This document shows positions 32,673-40,679 of a stretch of DNA of 64,000 nucleotides, one piece after another (the stretch's first letter is position 1; each line of letters starts with the position of its first letter). Under the pieces are notes generated by a model that did no database searches, was not told the origin of the DNA, and worked only from the letters and a program-made list of their open reading frames with translations. The stretch is from NCBI RefSeq assembly GCF_000235425.2, contig NZ_KI912266.1:4109293-4173292 (forward strand), written 5' to 3'. This DNA is from Pseudofrankia saprophytica. Its GTDB lineage: Bacteria > Actinomycetota > Actinomycetes > Frankiales > Frankiaceae. The position numbers and the translations under genes were made by a program.

Positions 32673-35039
32673 TCAGCTGGAAAGTGCCTCGCGCGCCGGG
32701 ACCTCGCGGATACCAGCCCAGACGCTGTCGCGCGCCCTCGTGATGGCGACGTACAGCTGCCGGCGCTCCAGCTGGCTGCGCTCGCGGAAGGCGTCGGCGG
32801 ACTCGGACGGCCGTCGCGGGCCCGGGAAGAGGTTGCGGTCGGGAATGCAGACGTGGGCGAAGTCGAGGCTCTTCACCCGGTGGTACGTGCCAACCTTGAC
32901 CGCCTCGTGGCTGGCTCCGTCGTAATCCCGGAGGGAGACGGCCGGAATCTTCCGCTCGGCAAGGACGCGAAGCCAGTGCGCGGCCGCCGCGTTGGTCGGC
33001 ACGAGCACCGCCATGTCGCCGAAACGCACGTTCCGGTCGTCGTGGAACTGGGCGAGGTGCTCGCAGAGCGCCGCGTCCTGCGCGACGGCGTCGGCGACCG
33101 TGACCTCGTGGACCTCGCCTCCAGGCCGGTCGACGTCGACCTCGCGCCGTCCCTGTTCCGGTATGCCGTCGAGGTCGTCGAAACTGTCGTCGACGACGAC
33201 CGCCTGGGCGTAGCGCAGGATCTTCTCGCCGTTGCGGTAGTTGCGGGTGAGCACGGTGGAGCGTCCGACGACGGAGACGCCGGCCTCGGCGAGGGTGAAG
33301 CCACCGGGATAGATGGACTGCTGGCCGTCGCCGACCACGAGAAGCCCGTCCGGCCGGTCGCCGACGAACGCGTGCAGGAGCTGCAGGCCGACGCACGTCA
33401 GGTCCTGCACCTCGTCGACGATCACCGCGTCGTACCGGCGCTCGGAGCTGCCGCGCACCAGGTCCCGGGCCAGCAGCAGCGCGTCGTCCCGGTCGAGGAC
33501 GCCGCGCTCGGTCCGGAGCTGCTCATACCGCTCGTACAGCTCCCACACGGCCCGGCGGTGGCCTGGCTGCAGGGGAGTGCTGCGCCCGACGCGCGCCAGC
33601 CTGGCGTACTGCCCGAAGGTGGTCAGGCCTCGGCCCTTGATGACTGTCGCGATCTCGTCCTGCCAGTACTTGTGGGTCAGGCCGAGCCCGGGAAGCACGG
33701 AGAACTGCCCGACCTGCGCCCAGGCGCGCCAGAAGCAGGTTTCTGCGACCTCCTGCTGGTGGCGGTCCGCGAGGCCATGCTCACGAAGACAACGCGCGGC
33801 GACGGCGTGGACCGTGGCGAACTCGATCCGGTCGACCTGCTCGGGGGCCATCCGGGTGAGCAGGGCACGGTAGACCGGCCCCAACGTGCGCACCAGCGAG
33901 GTGAGCAGCACCCGTTCCCCGCGGGCCGCCAGGTACTTGGCGCGGTGCAACGCGACGACTGTCTTGCCGGTGCCGGCCGCGCCGCGCACGCGGGCCGGAC
34001 CCGACCAGTGCCGGCCGGAGAGGCGGGCCTGCGTCGGATGCAGCCAGGTCATCCAGGTCTCGATCGGCTCCCGGGCGGCGGCGTCGAGGAGCTCCCGCCA
34101 CAGCTGCTCGCGGCTCAGCAGAGCGCCCTGCTCCGGCTCGCCACCCGCCGTGATCTCAGGACTGGCCGTACCGGCCGCCCCGGCCGCTCCCGTCGTCCCG
34201 GCTGACCTGGCGCCGTGCGGGACCGCGCGAGCTGGCGGAACCGGCGGCGGCTCGGTCGGGCCGGTCCGGCGCGCGACCGGGTGGCGGGCAGGCCGGGCGG
34301 GCGGCCCCGCGGCGACCGCGGAGCGAGGCATCGGCGGGCAGCCGTCCGCCAGGCAGCTCAGCAGGCGTTCGACCAGGCCCGAGGCCAGCCGGGCACCCCG
34401 GCGGCCCAGGTGGAGGGCCAGGTCCCCCTCACCGATGACCGTCACCCGGTCGAGCTGCGCCCGTACGTTCCGACGCCCGGCCAGCACCAGCAGCGGAACC
34501 ACCTCGGTCGGTGGCAGGCCCGCGTTCGCGAGCACCTCTTCCACGGCGACGGTCTGGTCCTCCAGCTTGCGCAGGTCGTCGGCGGCGTCGGCCTCTCCTC
34601 GGAACAGCCGGCCGCCTTCGACGGTGACGTCCCGCCAGTTCTTCACGTCGAGCACGAAGACGCCGCCGGAGCCGACGACGATGGCGTCGATGTTGGCCCG
34701 GCGGGTTCCAGGCCACTGCCGGTCCGGCAGCACATGCCACCCGGAGTCGTCCATGCCGATCAGCACCCGGACGACGCTCTGCTCGGCCCGGCCGCCGGCC
34801 TCCCAGCGCTGTCGGTGCCGACGTAGCTGGCGCAGCACGTCCGTCAGCTGCTGGATCTGCCGCTGGACACCGTCGATCTCCAGGCCGAGCTGGACGGCCT
34901 GGCCGAAGGCCGACGGCCGCGCGGGCGGGTCGACGTCTCGGATCGGCGGCGCGTCGGGGCCAGCCAGGCCGGCGGTCGGCGCGGGGGTGGCGGGGGTGGC
35001 GGCGGTGAGGAAGGCCGCTGGCTGCTCACGCGAAAGCAC
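32673..35039 (-). CDS. NERD-domain UvrD/REP-type helicase
   Basis: This is a 788-aa protein. Residues about 95-200 form a NERD nuclease-related domain (RANIDAIVVGSGGVFVLDVKNW, with the catalytic D and VKNW lysine). An SF1A helicase follows with Walker A GAAGTGKTVVALHRAKYL near residue 350, Walker B VIVDEVQDL, motif III GDGQQSIYPGG, motif IV TVLTRNYRNGEKIL and motif VI RRQLYVAITRARDSVWAG. Motif V is replaced by VGTYHRVKSLDFAHV. Such proteins are thought to act in DNA processing or defence. GTG at 35039 has a GGGGG box about 7 nt upstream. A Pro/Ala-rich linker separates the nuclease and helicase parts. Confidence 0.9.
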   Translation of the reverse strand: MLSREQPAAFLTAATPATPAPTAGLAGPDAPPIRDVDPPARPSAFGQAVQLGLEIDGVQRQIQQLTDVLRQLRRHRQRWEAGGRAEQSVVRVLIGMDDSGWHVLPDRQWPGTRRANIDAIVVGSGGVFVLDVKNWRDVTVEGGRLFRGEADAADDLRKLEDQTVAVEEVLANAGLPPTEVVPLLVLAGRRNVRAQLDRVTVIGEGDLALHLGRRGARLASGLVERLLSCLADGCPPMPRSAVAAGPPARPARHPVARRTGPTEPPPVPPARAVPHGARSAGTTGAAGAAGTASPEITAGGEPEQGALLSREQLWRELLDAAAREPIETWMTWLHPTQARLSGRHWSGPARVRGAAGTGKTVVALHRAKYLAARGERVLLTSLVRTLGPVYRALLTRMAPEQVDRIEFATVHAVAARCLREHGLADRHQQEVAETCFWRAWAQVGQFSVLPGLGLTHKYWQDEIATVIKGRGLTTFGQYARLARVGRSTPLQPGHRRAVWELYERYEQLRTERGVLDRDDALLLARDLVRGSSERRYDAVIVDEVQDLTCVGLQLLHAFVGDRPDGLLVVGDGQQSIYPGGFTLAEAGVSVVGRSTVLTRNYRNGEKILRYAQAVVVDDSFDDLDGIPEQGRREVDVDRPGGEVHEVTVADAVAQDAALCEHLAQFHDDRNVRFGDMAVLVPTNAAAAHWLRVLAERKIPAVSLRDYDGASHEAVKVGTYHRVKSLDFAHVCIPDRNLFPGPRRPSESADAFRERSQLERRQLYVAITRARDSVWAGIREVPAREALSS

Positions 35040-35958
35040 GTCACTGCCCCCTCACCTTGGGTCACAGGTGAGAGTACGGCAATGAGTTCTCGTTTGCCTG
35101 TGTTTGTGAATGGCTGTGGTCTATCGACCCCAAGGGGAGTGGTTGTCGCCGGGCGCGCGCGTCTGCCTTCGAATGCCTGTTCGAAATTGTCGGTCCCTTT
35201 GGGTGAAGGGGACCGGATGTCGCTACTGGGCACCTTGATCGGGTGTCGCGATCGGGTGATCGGGGTGCCGTCGCCGGGCGGCGCGATCGAGCGTGGGGGT
35301 ACGCGACTGGGCGCGAGGGCGGGCGTAGGGGTGCCGCGACTGAGCGCGAAGGCGGGGCGCGTCGCCGTTGGCGCGCCCCGCCTCTCTCCGTGTGCCCCTT
35401 GCGTGGCTTTTAGACCATCCGCCAGAAAAATTTGATTCGACGTCGTCTGGCGGGTCGCGCCCGGCGCCGCTTCGGCGACGCCGGCCCGGCGACCTCCCCG
35501 CCTGGCGACCTCCCCGCGCCGTGCGCTGGTCGCCGGGGCGGTGGCCGTGGAATGGCGTGCGGCCCGGGTGGTGCCTGAGAGCTGGGTCACATTGGCGGTC
35601 GAATGCACCCGGAACACCGGCGAAGGGCTGTTCGCGCGTCTTACGCTTTTGTAGGCCAAACAGGGGGTAATTTCGCCACGCCACCATCGGGTAGTCGGCG
35701 GTGGCATCACGTGCCGCGCCACTGCGGCGCGCTCTTTCCTTTCTCGGGTATTCCGGTTCCCTCTTCCTCTCCCTTTCGTTCTCTATCCATCTTCCGTGAG
35801 GCCATACGGCGACTGCGCCGTATTGGTCCGCCTTCCTGCGCCGATGAAGCTCGCACCGGCGACGTACCTGGCCGTGGCACCGCCGGGCATCGTGCCTCCT
35901 CCGTGTCCAGCAGATCTTCACCACGGCAACCGTCAGGTCACGCCCACCCGGAGACGAG
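35040..35958. other. 919-bp gene-free stretch between helicase and type III PKS
   Basis: No ORF here has a credible ribosome site plus coding-like composition. The region has lower GC patches (35600-35760) and a run of related GC-rich segments around 35280-35350 (gggtacgcgactgggcgcga, then ggtgccgcgactgagcgcga). A perfect hairpin lies at 35350-35383. It may carry promoters for the divergent helicase and polyketide synthase genes, but I cannot assign boxes with confidence. Confidence 0.4.
35350..35383. terminator. Perfect GC hairpin in the divergent gap
   Basis: A 12-bp inverted repeat, aggcggggcgcg (35350-35361) with cgcgccccgcct (35372-35383), has a 10-nt loop. It lies in a gap between divergent genes, so a terminator role is not obvious; it could instead bound a small RNA or be a remnant. 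Confidence 0.3.
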
Positions 35959-37107
35959 ATGCCCGCCGGAATTTCTCCCGTGATGCTCGCCGTGAGTGCC
36001 GCCGCGCCCGGTGAACCGATCGCCCAGACCGACATCTGGGACGACTTCTACGCCCCGGTCTTCGACGCCGTCCCGGATGCGCGCCGGTTGTTCGTCGAGA
36101 CGAACACCGTCGCGCGCCGACATCTGAACTGGGACCCGAGGACCGCGTTCCGCGACGGCTTCCCCGCGGTCGGCGCGCGGGTGGACGCCTGGGAGCGGTG
36201 TGCCGTCGAGCTCGGCCGGCGCACGCTGCCCGCCGTCCTCGCTGGCCAGGACCGCGCCAAGGTCGGCACCTTCGTGATGGTGAGCACCAGCGGCTACGCG
36301 TGCCCAGGCCCGGACTCCCAGCTGGTCGCGGAGCTCGGTCTGCGCCAGGACATACGGCGGGTGTCCATCGGCCACATGGGCTGCTACGCGGCGCTGGTCG
36401 GACTTCGGGCCGCGATCGACGCCCTCGCGGCCCGCCCGGACGAGTTGGTACTGCTGACGTGCGTCGAGGTCATCTCGGCCCACTTCCGCTCGGAGCCGAC
36501 CCGCGAGCAGGCGGTGACGCACGGCCTGTTCGGCGACGCGTGCGCGAGCGTGCTTCTCGGTGCGGTCCCCGACGGTGCCGCCCCGCCGACGCTTCCGCCC
36601 CATCCTCTTTCCGGGATACCGGCGCCCGCCGCGGCGGATCCTGGGGATGCCGCGGTGCCGATCGGCGCGCGGGTGCTGGCGACCCGCACCGAGGTGGCAC
36701 CCGGTACGGCCGACCAGATGTCGATCCGGGTGCGTGAGGACGCCTTTCATCTGCGGCTGTCGCCGGCCATCCCGTCGCTGCTGCGCGAGAGCACCCCGGG
36801 CTTCGTGGAACGCCTGCTCGCCGGGACCGGCGTTGGTGTCGGCGACATCCGGCACTGGGTGCTGCACCCGGGCGGCCCGAAGATCGTCGACAAGGTGGGC
36901 GCGGCGTTCGGGCTGTCGGACGCGCAGCTGCGGCCGTCCCGGGAAACGCTGCGCGACTATGGCAACTGCTCGTCGGTGACGGTGCTGCTCGCATTGCGCC
37001 GGCTGCTGACGGGCGATGAGGGGGAGAGGCCGGTACCCGGCGACCTAGCCATCCTGATCGCCTTCGGGCCTGGTCTGACGACGGAGGCCGCGCTGTTGCG
37101 GTTCTGA
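35959..37107 (+). CDS. Type III polyketide synthase (chalcone synthase-like)
   Basis: This 382-aa ketosynthase homodimer subunit makes polyketides directly from acyl-CoA and malonyl-CoA. The catalytic triad is visible: C142 in GHMGCYAALVG, H303 in VLHPGGPK and N336 in DYGNCSSVTVL. FGDACASVLLG is also conserved. The length is normal. ATG at 35959 has GGAG 5 nt upstream. No methyltransferase or oxidase gene adjoins it, so the starter unit and product cannot be guessed. A strong hairpin follows the gene, so it looks monocistronic. Confidence 0.92.
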   Translation: MPAGISPVMLAVSAAAPGEPIAQTDIWDDFYAPVFDAVPDARRLFVETNTVARRHLNWDPRTAFRDGFPAVGARVDAWERCAVELGRRTLPAVLAGQDRAKVGTFVMVSTSGYACPGPDSQLVAELGLRQDIRRVSIGHMGCYAALVGLRAAIDALAARPDELVLLTCVEVISAHFRSEPTREQAVTHGLFGDACASVLLGAVPDGAAPPTLPPHPLSGIPAPAAADPGDAAVPIGARVLATRTEVAPGTADQMSIRVREDAFHLRLSPAIPSLLRESTPGFVERLLAGTGVGVGDIRHWVLHPGGPKIVDKVGAAFGLSDAQLRPSRETLRDYGNCSSVTVLLALRRLLTGDEGERPVPGDLAILIAFGPGLTTEAALLRF

Positions 37108-37194
37108 CTCGACAGCGGTCCGGGGCGTTTCGTCGACCAGTACGTACGCTGCGTCGACCCGGGGCTCGTGGGGCGCTTGCGCTTGTCGGGCCGG

Positions 37195-37246
37195 CGAGGA
37201 CGTCGTCTCGGACCTCCCCCCGCTGAGGTCCGAGACGACGTCCTCG
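37195..37246 (+). terminator. Long hairpin terminator after the type III PKS gene
   Basis: A perfect 21-bp stem (37195-37215 with 37226-37246; core ggacgtcgtctcggacct) closes a 10-nt loop about 90 nt after the PKS stop. No U-tract follows. The rest of the 37108-37501 gap shows no gene and must hold the promoter of the next gene. Confidence 0.65.
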
Positions 37247-37501
37247 ACAGCCTTCCTTGAGGGTGCCCCCATCCCTCAGGTCACCAGGCAAAGGCCCCCA
37301 GTGCCCTCCTTGGCCCGGTGCCGAAGCCCAAGCCTGGACTAGTCCGATCGGCGTCGCCAGCCTCGGAGATTGGTCCTCCCCCGTTCGACCTCGAAGGGCC
37401 GACCTCGCACGTTCGAGGATGTTCCGGCGTGCGCGGTCGGATCTCTTGCTACGCTGTGGATCTCTGTGGTACCGCCAGCGTCTCGCGCAAGGGGTACGAC
37501 C

Positions 37502-38395
37502 TTGACGGATGTGCCAGCCGAGGACCTGTCCACGCTCCTGTCCGGCCTCATGCGCGCTGCCCGGCGCAAGACCGACGCCGGCCGGCAGGCGCTCGCCAAC
37601 GACGGGCTGACCCGTGAGTACCTGGAAGCCGGGCTGAGGTTGATCGACACGCAGCTCGGTCCCGGCGACGGCGCTGATTCCGAGGACCGGCCGCTGTTCC
37701 GCTGGCTGTCGCAGCGCGCGGTCATCGACGAGGTCAGCCAGGGAGGCCGGCTGCGCGGCTCGGAGGGCAGCTTCCGTGACCGCTGGCCCTACCAGCCCGA
37801 CTACATCCGCGATGTGCTCGCGTACAGCCTGCGCGGCGCGCACTGGCGGGGCTTCCTGGACAGCACCGAGAACGCCCGCAACCGGCTCGCCGACGCCGAG
37901 GACGCGGTCCGCGCCGTCCACGACGCCGGCTACGACGACCTGACCGCCACCCGGCGCACCCCCGCGCTGCGCGCCCAGCTGATCGGCGCCGCGATGGCCG
38001 AGCGCGACGAGATCGCCCGCACGACGCTGCAGGAAATGTACCGGATCAGCACCCAGGCGTGGCTCGAGGCGTACGAGAAGACGGTCGCGGTCCGCGGCCT
38101 GCGCATCCGCCCCGGGCTGACCCTCGAGGACATCAACTTCATCATGACCGCGACCGCCGAGGGAATGCAGCTTCGCCTCATGGTCGAACCGGACGACGGC
38201 GTCATCGACCACGAGAAGCGCACCTCGCTGCTCGGCACCGCGGCCCTCGCGCTGATCGTTGCCTGCTTCGACCACCTCGGCGACGGCATGAGCCTGGAGG
38301 ACGTCGTCGCCCTCGCCACCAGCCCTGGTCCGAAAGTCCAGGATGAGCCGGGCGACGGCACCCAGGACGCCGGCGGCACCGCCGGCCTCGGCTGA
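37502..38395 (+). CDS. Putative TetR-like regulator with divergent HTH
   Basis: This 297-aa cytoplasmic protein's N-terminal half resembles a degenerate TetR HTH: RAVIDEVSQGGRLRGSEGSFRDRWPYQPDYIRDVLAYSL, where SFRDRWP parallels the FYxxWPSK segment of TetR proteins. The C-terminal region (LRIRPGLTLEDINFIMTATAEGMQLRLMVEPD) resembles TetR C-terminal dimerisation domains. TTG at 37502 is chosen because AAGGGG lies 8 nt upstream; GTG at 37511 is possible. No operator or target is evident. Assignment is by pattern only; it could be a regulator of the polyketide synthase. Confidence 0.6.
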   Translation: MTDVPAEDLSTLLSGLMRAARRKTDAGRQALANDGLTREYLEAGLRLIDTQLGPGDGADSEDRPLFRWLSQRAVIDEVSQGGRLRGSEGSFRDRWPYQPDYIRDVLAYSLRGAHWRGFLDSTENARNRLADAEDAVRAVHDAGYDDLTATRRTPALRAQLIGAAMAERDEIARTTLQEMYRISTQAWLEAYEKTVAVRGLRIRPGLTLEDINFIMTATAEGMQLRLMVEPDDGVIDHEKRTSLLGTAALALIVACFDHLGDGMSLEDVVALATSPGPKVQDEPGDGTQDAGGTAGLG

Positions 38396-38476
38396 CCCGG
38401 CTTCCGAAGCGGAGACTCCCGCGCGATCGGGCCGGTCCTGCACGTCCTGCCGGTCCTGCCGGTTCCGCCGGAAGGG

Positions 38477-39094
38477 CTAGCCGGCCGCGCCTGGCAGGGG
38501 GTCGTTCTGGTCGAGCTGACGGGTGGCGGCCTGGCAGGCGGACTCGACCTGGGTCGGGTCGAGGACGACGAGGTGCGCGACGACCCGGCGGGCCATCGCG
38601 GTGAAGGCCGCCCGCTCGTCGGCGGACAGCGGGGCGAGCACGTGGTCCTCGACGAGGCGTAGCCGGGTCTGCGCGTCCTCGTAGGCGGCGCGGCCGCGCT
38701 CGGTGCCGACGATCCTGCGGGCCCGGCGGTCGGCGGGGTCCGGCTGGCGCTCGACGAGGCCCGCCTTCTCCATGTCGTCGACGAGGCGGACCATGACCGT
38801 CCGGTCGATGCCGAACCGGCGGGCGACCTCGATCTGGTTCGGCGCCTTGCCATGGACCGCGTCGCCGAGGACGCGCAGGCCGCGCAGGCCGCCAGGCAGC
38901 GAGTCGATGGCGGCCGAGGCGGTGATCAGGTACCCGTGCTGGATCTGACCGACCAGCCAGCCGACGTCCTTCGTGATGTCGTCGTCGTCGGCCGCGTCGC
39001 AGGCCGAGAGGTCCGCTGGGACACAGGGCTCTTCGAGAGCGCCAGGCGCGTCCGGGCGCGGCGCGTCCGGCTGGGCTCCCGTCAGCTGCGTCAC
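38477..39094 (-). CDS. MarR-family transcriptional regulator
   Basis: This 205-aa regulator has a 40-residue acidic N-terminal extension. The winged helix includes GLRGLRVLGDAVHGKAPNQIEVARRFGIDRTVMVRLVDDMEKAGLVERQPDPADRRARRIVGT, with the DRR wing motif of MarR proteins. The C-terminal helix supports dimerisation. It is divergent from the azoreductase at 39263, the common arrangement for MarR repressors that sense quinones or oxidants. The intergenic repeats at 39123-39209 are the probable operator. It starts with GTG at 39094. Confidence 0.9.
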   Translation of the reverse strand: MTQLTGAQPDAPRPDAPGALEEPCVPADLSACDAADDDDITKDVGWLVGQIQHGYLITASAAIDSLPGGLRGLRVLGDAVHGKAPNQIEVARRFGIDRTVMVRLVDDMEKAGLVERQPDPADRRARRIVGTERGRAAYEDAQTRLRLVEDHVLAPLSADERAAFTAMARRVVAHLVVLDPTQVESACQAATRQLDQNDPLPGAAG

Positions 39095-39122
39095 CGGATC
39101 ACCATACCCCGGAACACAACCC

Positions 39123-39209
39123 GATCGTCTGTGTTTAAGATGAGCGCCACAGCAGTTAATCTACTTGAGAGACGATCTGGATGCAGACGATCTGCCTGTA
39201 GATGATCTG
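39123..39209. promoter_or_regulatory. Operator candidate: three 15-bp tandem repeats plus one inverted copy
   Basis: The decamer agacgatctg occurs at 39170 and 39185 and, with one change (agatgatctg), at 39200: three direct repeats with an exact 15-bp period. An inverted copy, gatcgtctgt, is at 39123-39132. All lie in the gap between the divergent marR-type and azoreductase genes, so they are likely regulator binding sites. Confidence 0.6.
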
Positions 39210-39262
39210 TCTGGTAACCGACCGGACCTCCGGTCCCACGACGCCCTCACGAGGAGAGCCCG

Positions 39263-39898
39263 ATGTCCCACCTGCTGCACCTCGACTCGAGCATCGCCGG
39301 CGACAACTCGGTCTCACGCGCCGTGGCGCGCGAGTACGTCGCGGCCTGGCAGGAGAGGAACCCCGGCGGCGCGGTGACCCACCGCGACCTGGCCGCCGCT
39401 CCGCCGGCTCACCTGGACTGGACCATCGTCTCCGCCGGCATGACCCCGGAGGAGCAGCGGACGCCGGAGCAGACCGAGGCGCTCAAGGCCCGCCACGGCT
39501 ACATCGGCGAGGTCACCGCGGCCGACGAGGTCGTGATCACCGCTCCGATGTACAACTGGTCGCTGCCGACGACCCTGAAGTCCTGGATCGACCAGCTGAT
39601 CATCCCTGGGGTCACGCTGGCGGACGCGGAGAACCCGGGCCTGTTCAACGGCAAGAAGGTCACCGTCGTCACCACGCAGGGCGGCTCCTACTCGCCGGGG
39701 GCTCCGAAGGAGGGCTGGGACCACGTCTCCCCGTACCTCGAGCACGTGCTGGAGGCCCTCGGCGCGGACAACGTCGAGTTCGTCAACGTCGAGATGACGC
39801 TGTCCGTGGTCAACCCGGCGCTGGCCCAGTTCACCGACGTCTTCCACGCGTCCCGCGCCGCCGCGACCGAGAGCATCAAGGCCCGCGCCCTCGTCTGA
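39263..39898 (+). CDS. azoR: FMN-dependent NADH-azoreductase
   Basis: This 211-aa flavodoxin-fold oxidoreductase reduces quinones and azo dyes using NAD(P)H. The start MSHLLHLDSSIAGDNSVSR supplies the FMN-phosphate-binding SSIxGxxSxSR loop. APMYNWSLPTTLKSWIDQLI is the AzoR isoalloxazine-binding segment. VTTQGGSYSPG is also characteristic. Length matches the family. ATG at 39263 follows GAGGAGAG. Divergence from a MarR repressor suggests induction by quinones or electrophiles. Confidence 0.93.
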   Translation: MSHLLHLDSSIAGDNSVSRAVAREYVAAWQERNPGGAVTHRDLAAAPPAHLDWTIVSAGMTPEEQRTPEQTEALKARHGYIGEVTAADEVVITAPMYNWSLPTTLKSWIDQLIIPGVTLADAENPGLFNGKKVTVVTTQGGSYSPGAPKEGWDHVSPYLEHVLEALGADNVEFVNVEMTLSVVNPALAQFTDVFHASRAAATESIKARALV

Positions 39899-40091
39899 GC
39901 CGACCGGTGAGCCTCATCGGCCCACCCGGCTGACCAGCGCCCGCCGGTGCCCGCCATCCGTCCCCGAGACCGATGGTGGGCGCTGGCGGGCGTCGTCGCC
40001 AGGCGGGTGTCCGGCCGCGGCCGTGCTGCCGGAGACGGCCGTGCCACCGGAAGCAGCGAAGGCGGCGTGGGGCGGGTAGATCGTTGCTACT

Positions 40092-40628
40092 GTGCCCGGT
40101 GTGGGACAGGAGCAGCCGCGGTGGGAGCTGGCGCAGGTCAACATCGCCCGGCTGCGGGAGCCGCTGGACAGTCCGCGGCTGGCTGACTTCGTCGCCGCGC
40201 TCGACCCGGTCAACGCGCTGGCGGACGCCGCCCCCGGGTTCCGCTGGCGGCTGCAGACCGAGGACGGCGACGCCACCGCGGTCATCGCGTTCGAGTGGGA
40301 CACCGGGAGCAGCGCCGGAGTGATCGTCAACCTCACCGTCTGGGAGTCGGTGGAGGCGCTGGCCGCCTTCGCCTTCTCAGGGCTGCACCGCGAGGTGCTG
40401 CGCCGCCGCCGGGAGTGGTTCGAGGCGATGGCCGAGGCCTACGCGGCCCTGTGGTGGGTCCCCGCCGGCCAGTGGCCTTCCACCGCCGACGCCGAGGACC
40501 GCGTCCGCCACCTGCGCGCCCACGGCCCCACCCCCCGGGCCTTCAGCCTGCGCAATCACTTCCCCCCGCCGGACCAGCCCGTGGCCGGCCCGAGCGCCGG
40601 CCGGACCGACTGGATGTGCCCGGCCTGA
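40092..40628 (+). CDS. DUF3291 domain protein
   Basis: This 178-aa protein belongs to the DUF3291 family (dimeric ferredoxin-like fold related to antibiotic monooxygenases). Diagnostic pieces are WELAQVNIARLREPLDSPRLADFVAALDPVNALAD, GFRWRLQTEDGDA, VNLTVWESVEAL, HREVLRRRREWFEAM and ALWWVPAGQWPS. The biological role is not established. GTG at 40092 or 40101 could start it; neither has a strong ribosome site. It stands alone between the azoreductase and the MFS gene (convergent to the latter). Confidence 0.85.
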   Translation: MPGVGQEQPRWELAQVNIARLREPLDSPRLADFVAALDPVNALADAAPGFRWRLQTEDGDATAVIAFEWDTGSSAGVIVNLTVWESVEALAAFAFSGLHREVLRRRREWFEAMAEAYAALWWVPAGQWPSTADAEDRVRHLRAHGPTPRAFSLRNHFPPPDQPVAGPSAGRTDWMCPA

Positions 40629-40679
40629 CCGACCGGCCGAAGCCCGGCCCCGGCGTTCCCCTCAACCTCGCGGCGAGCG

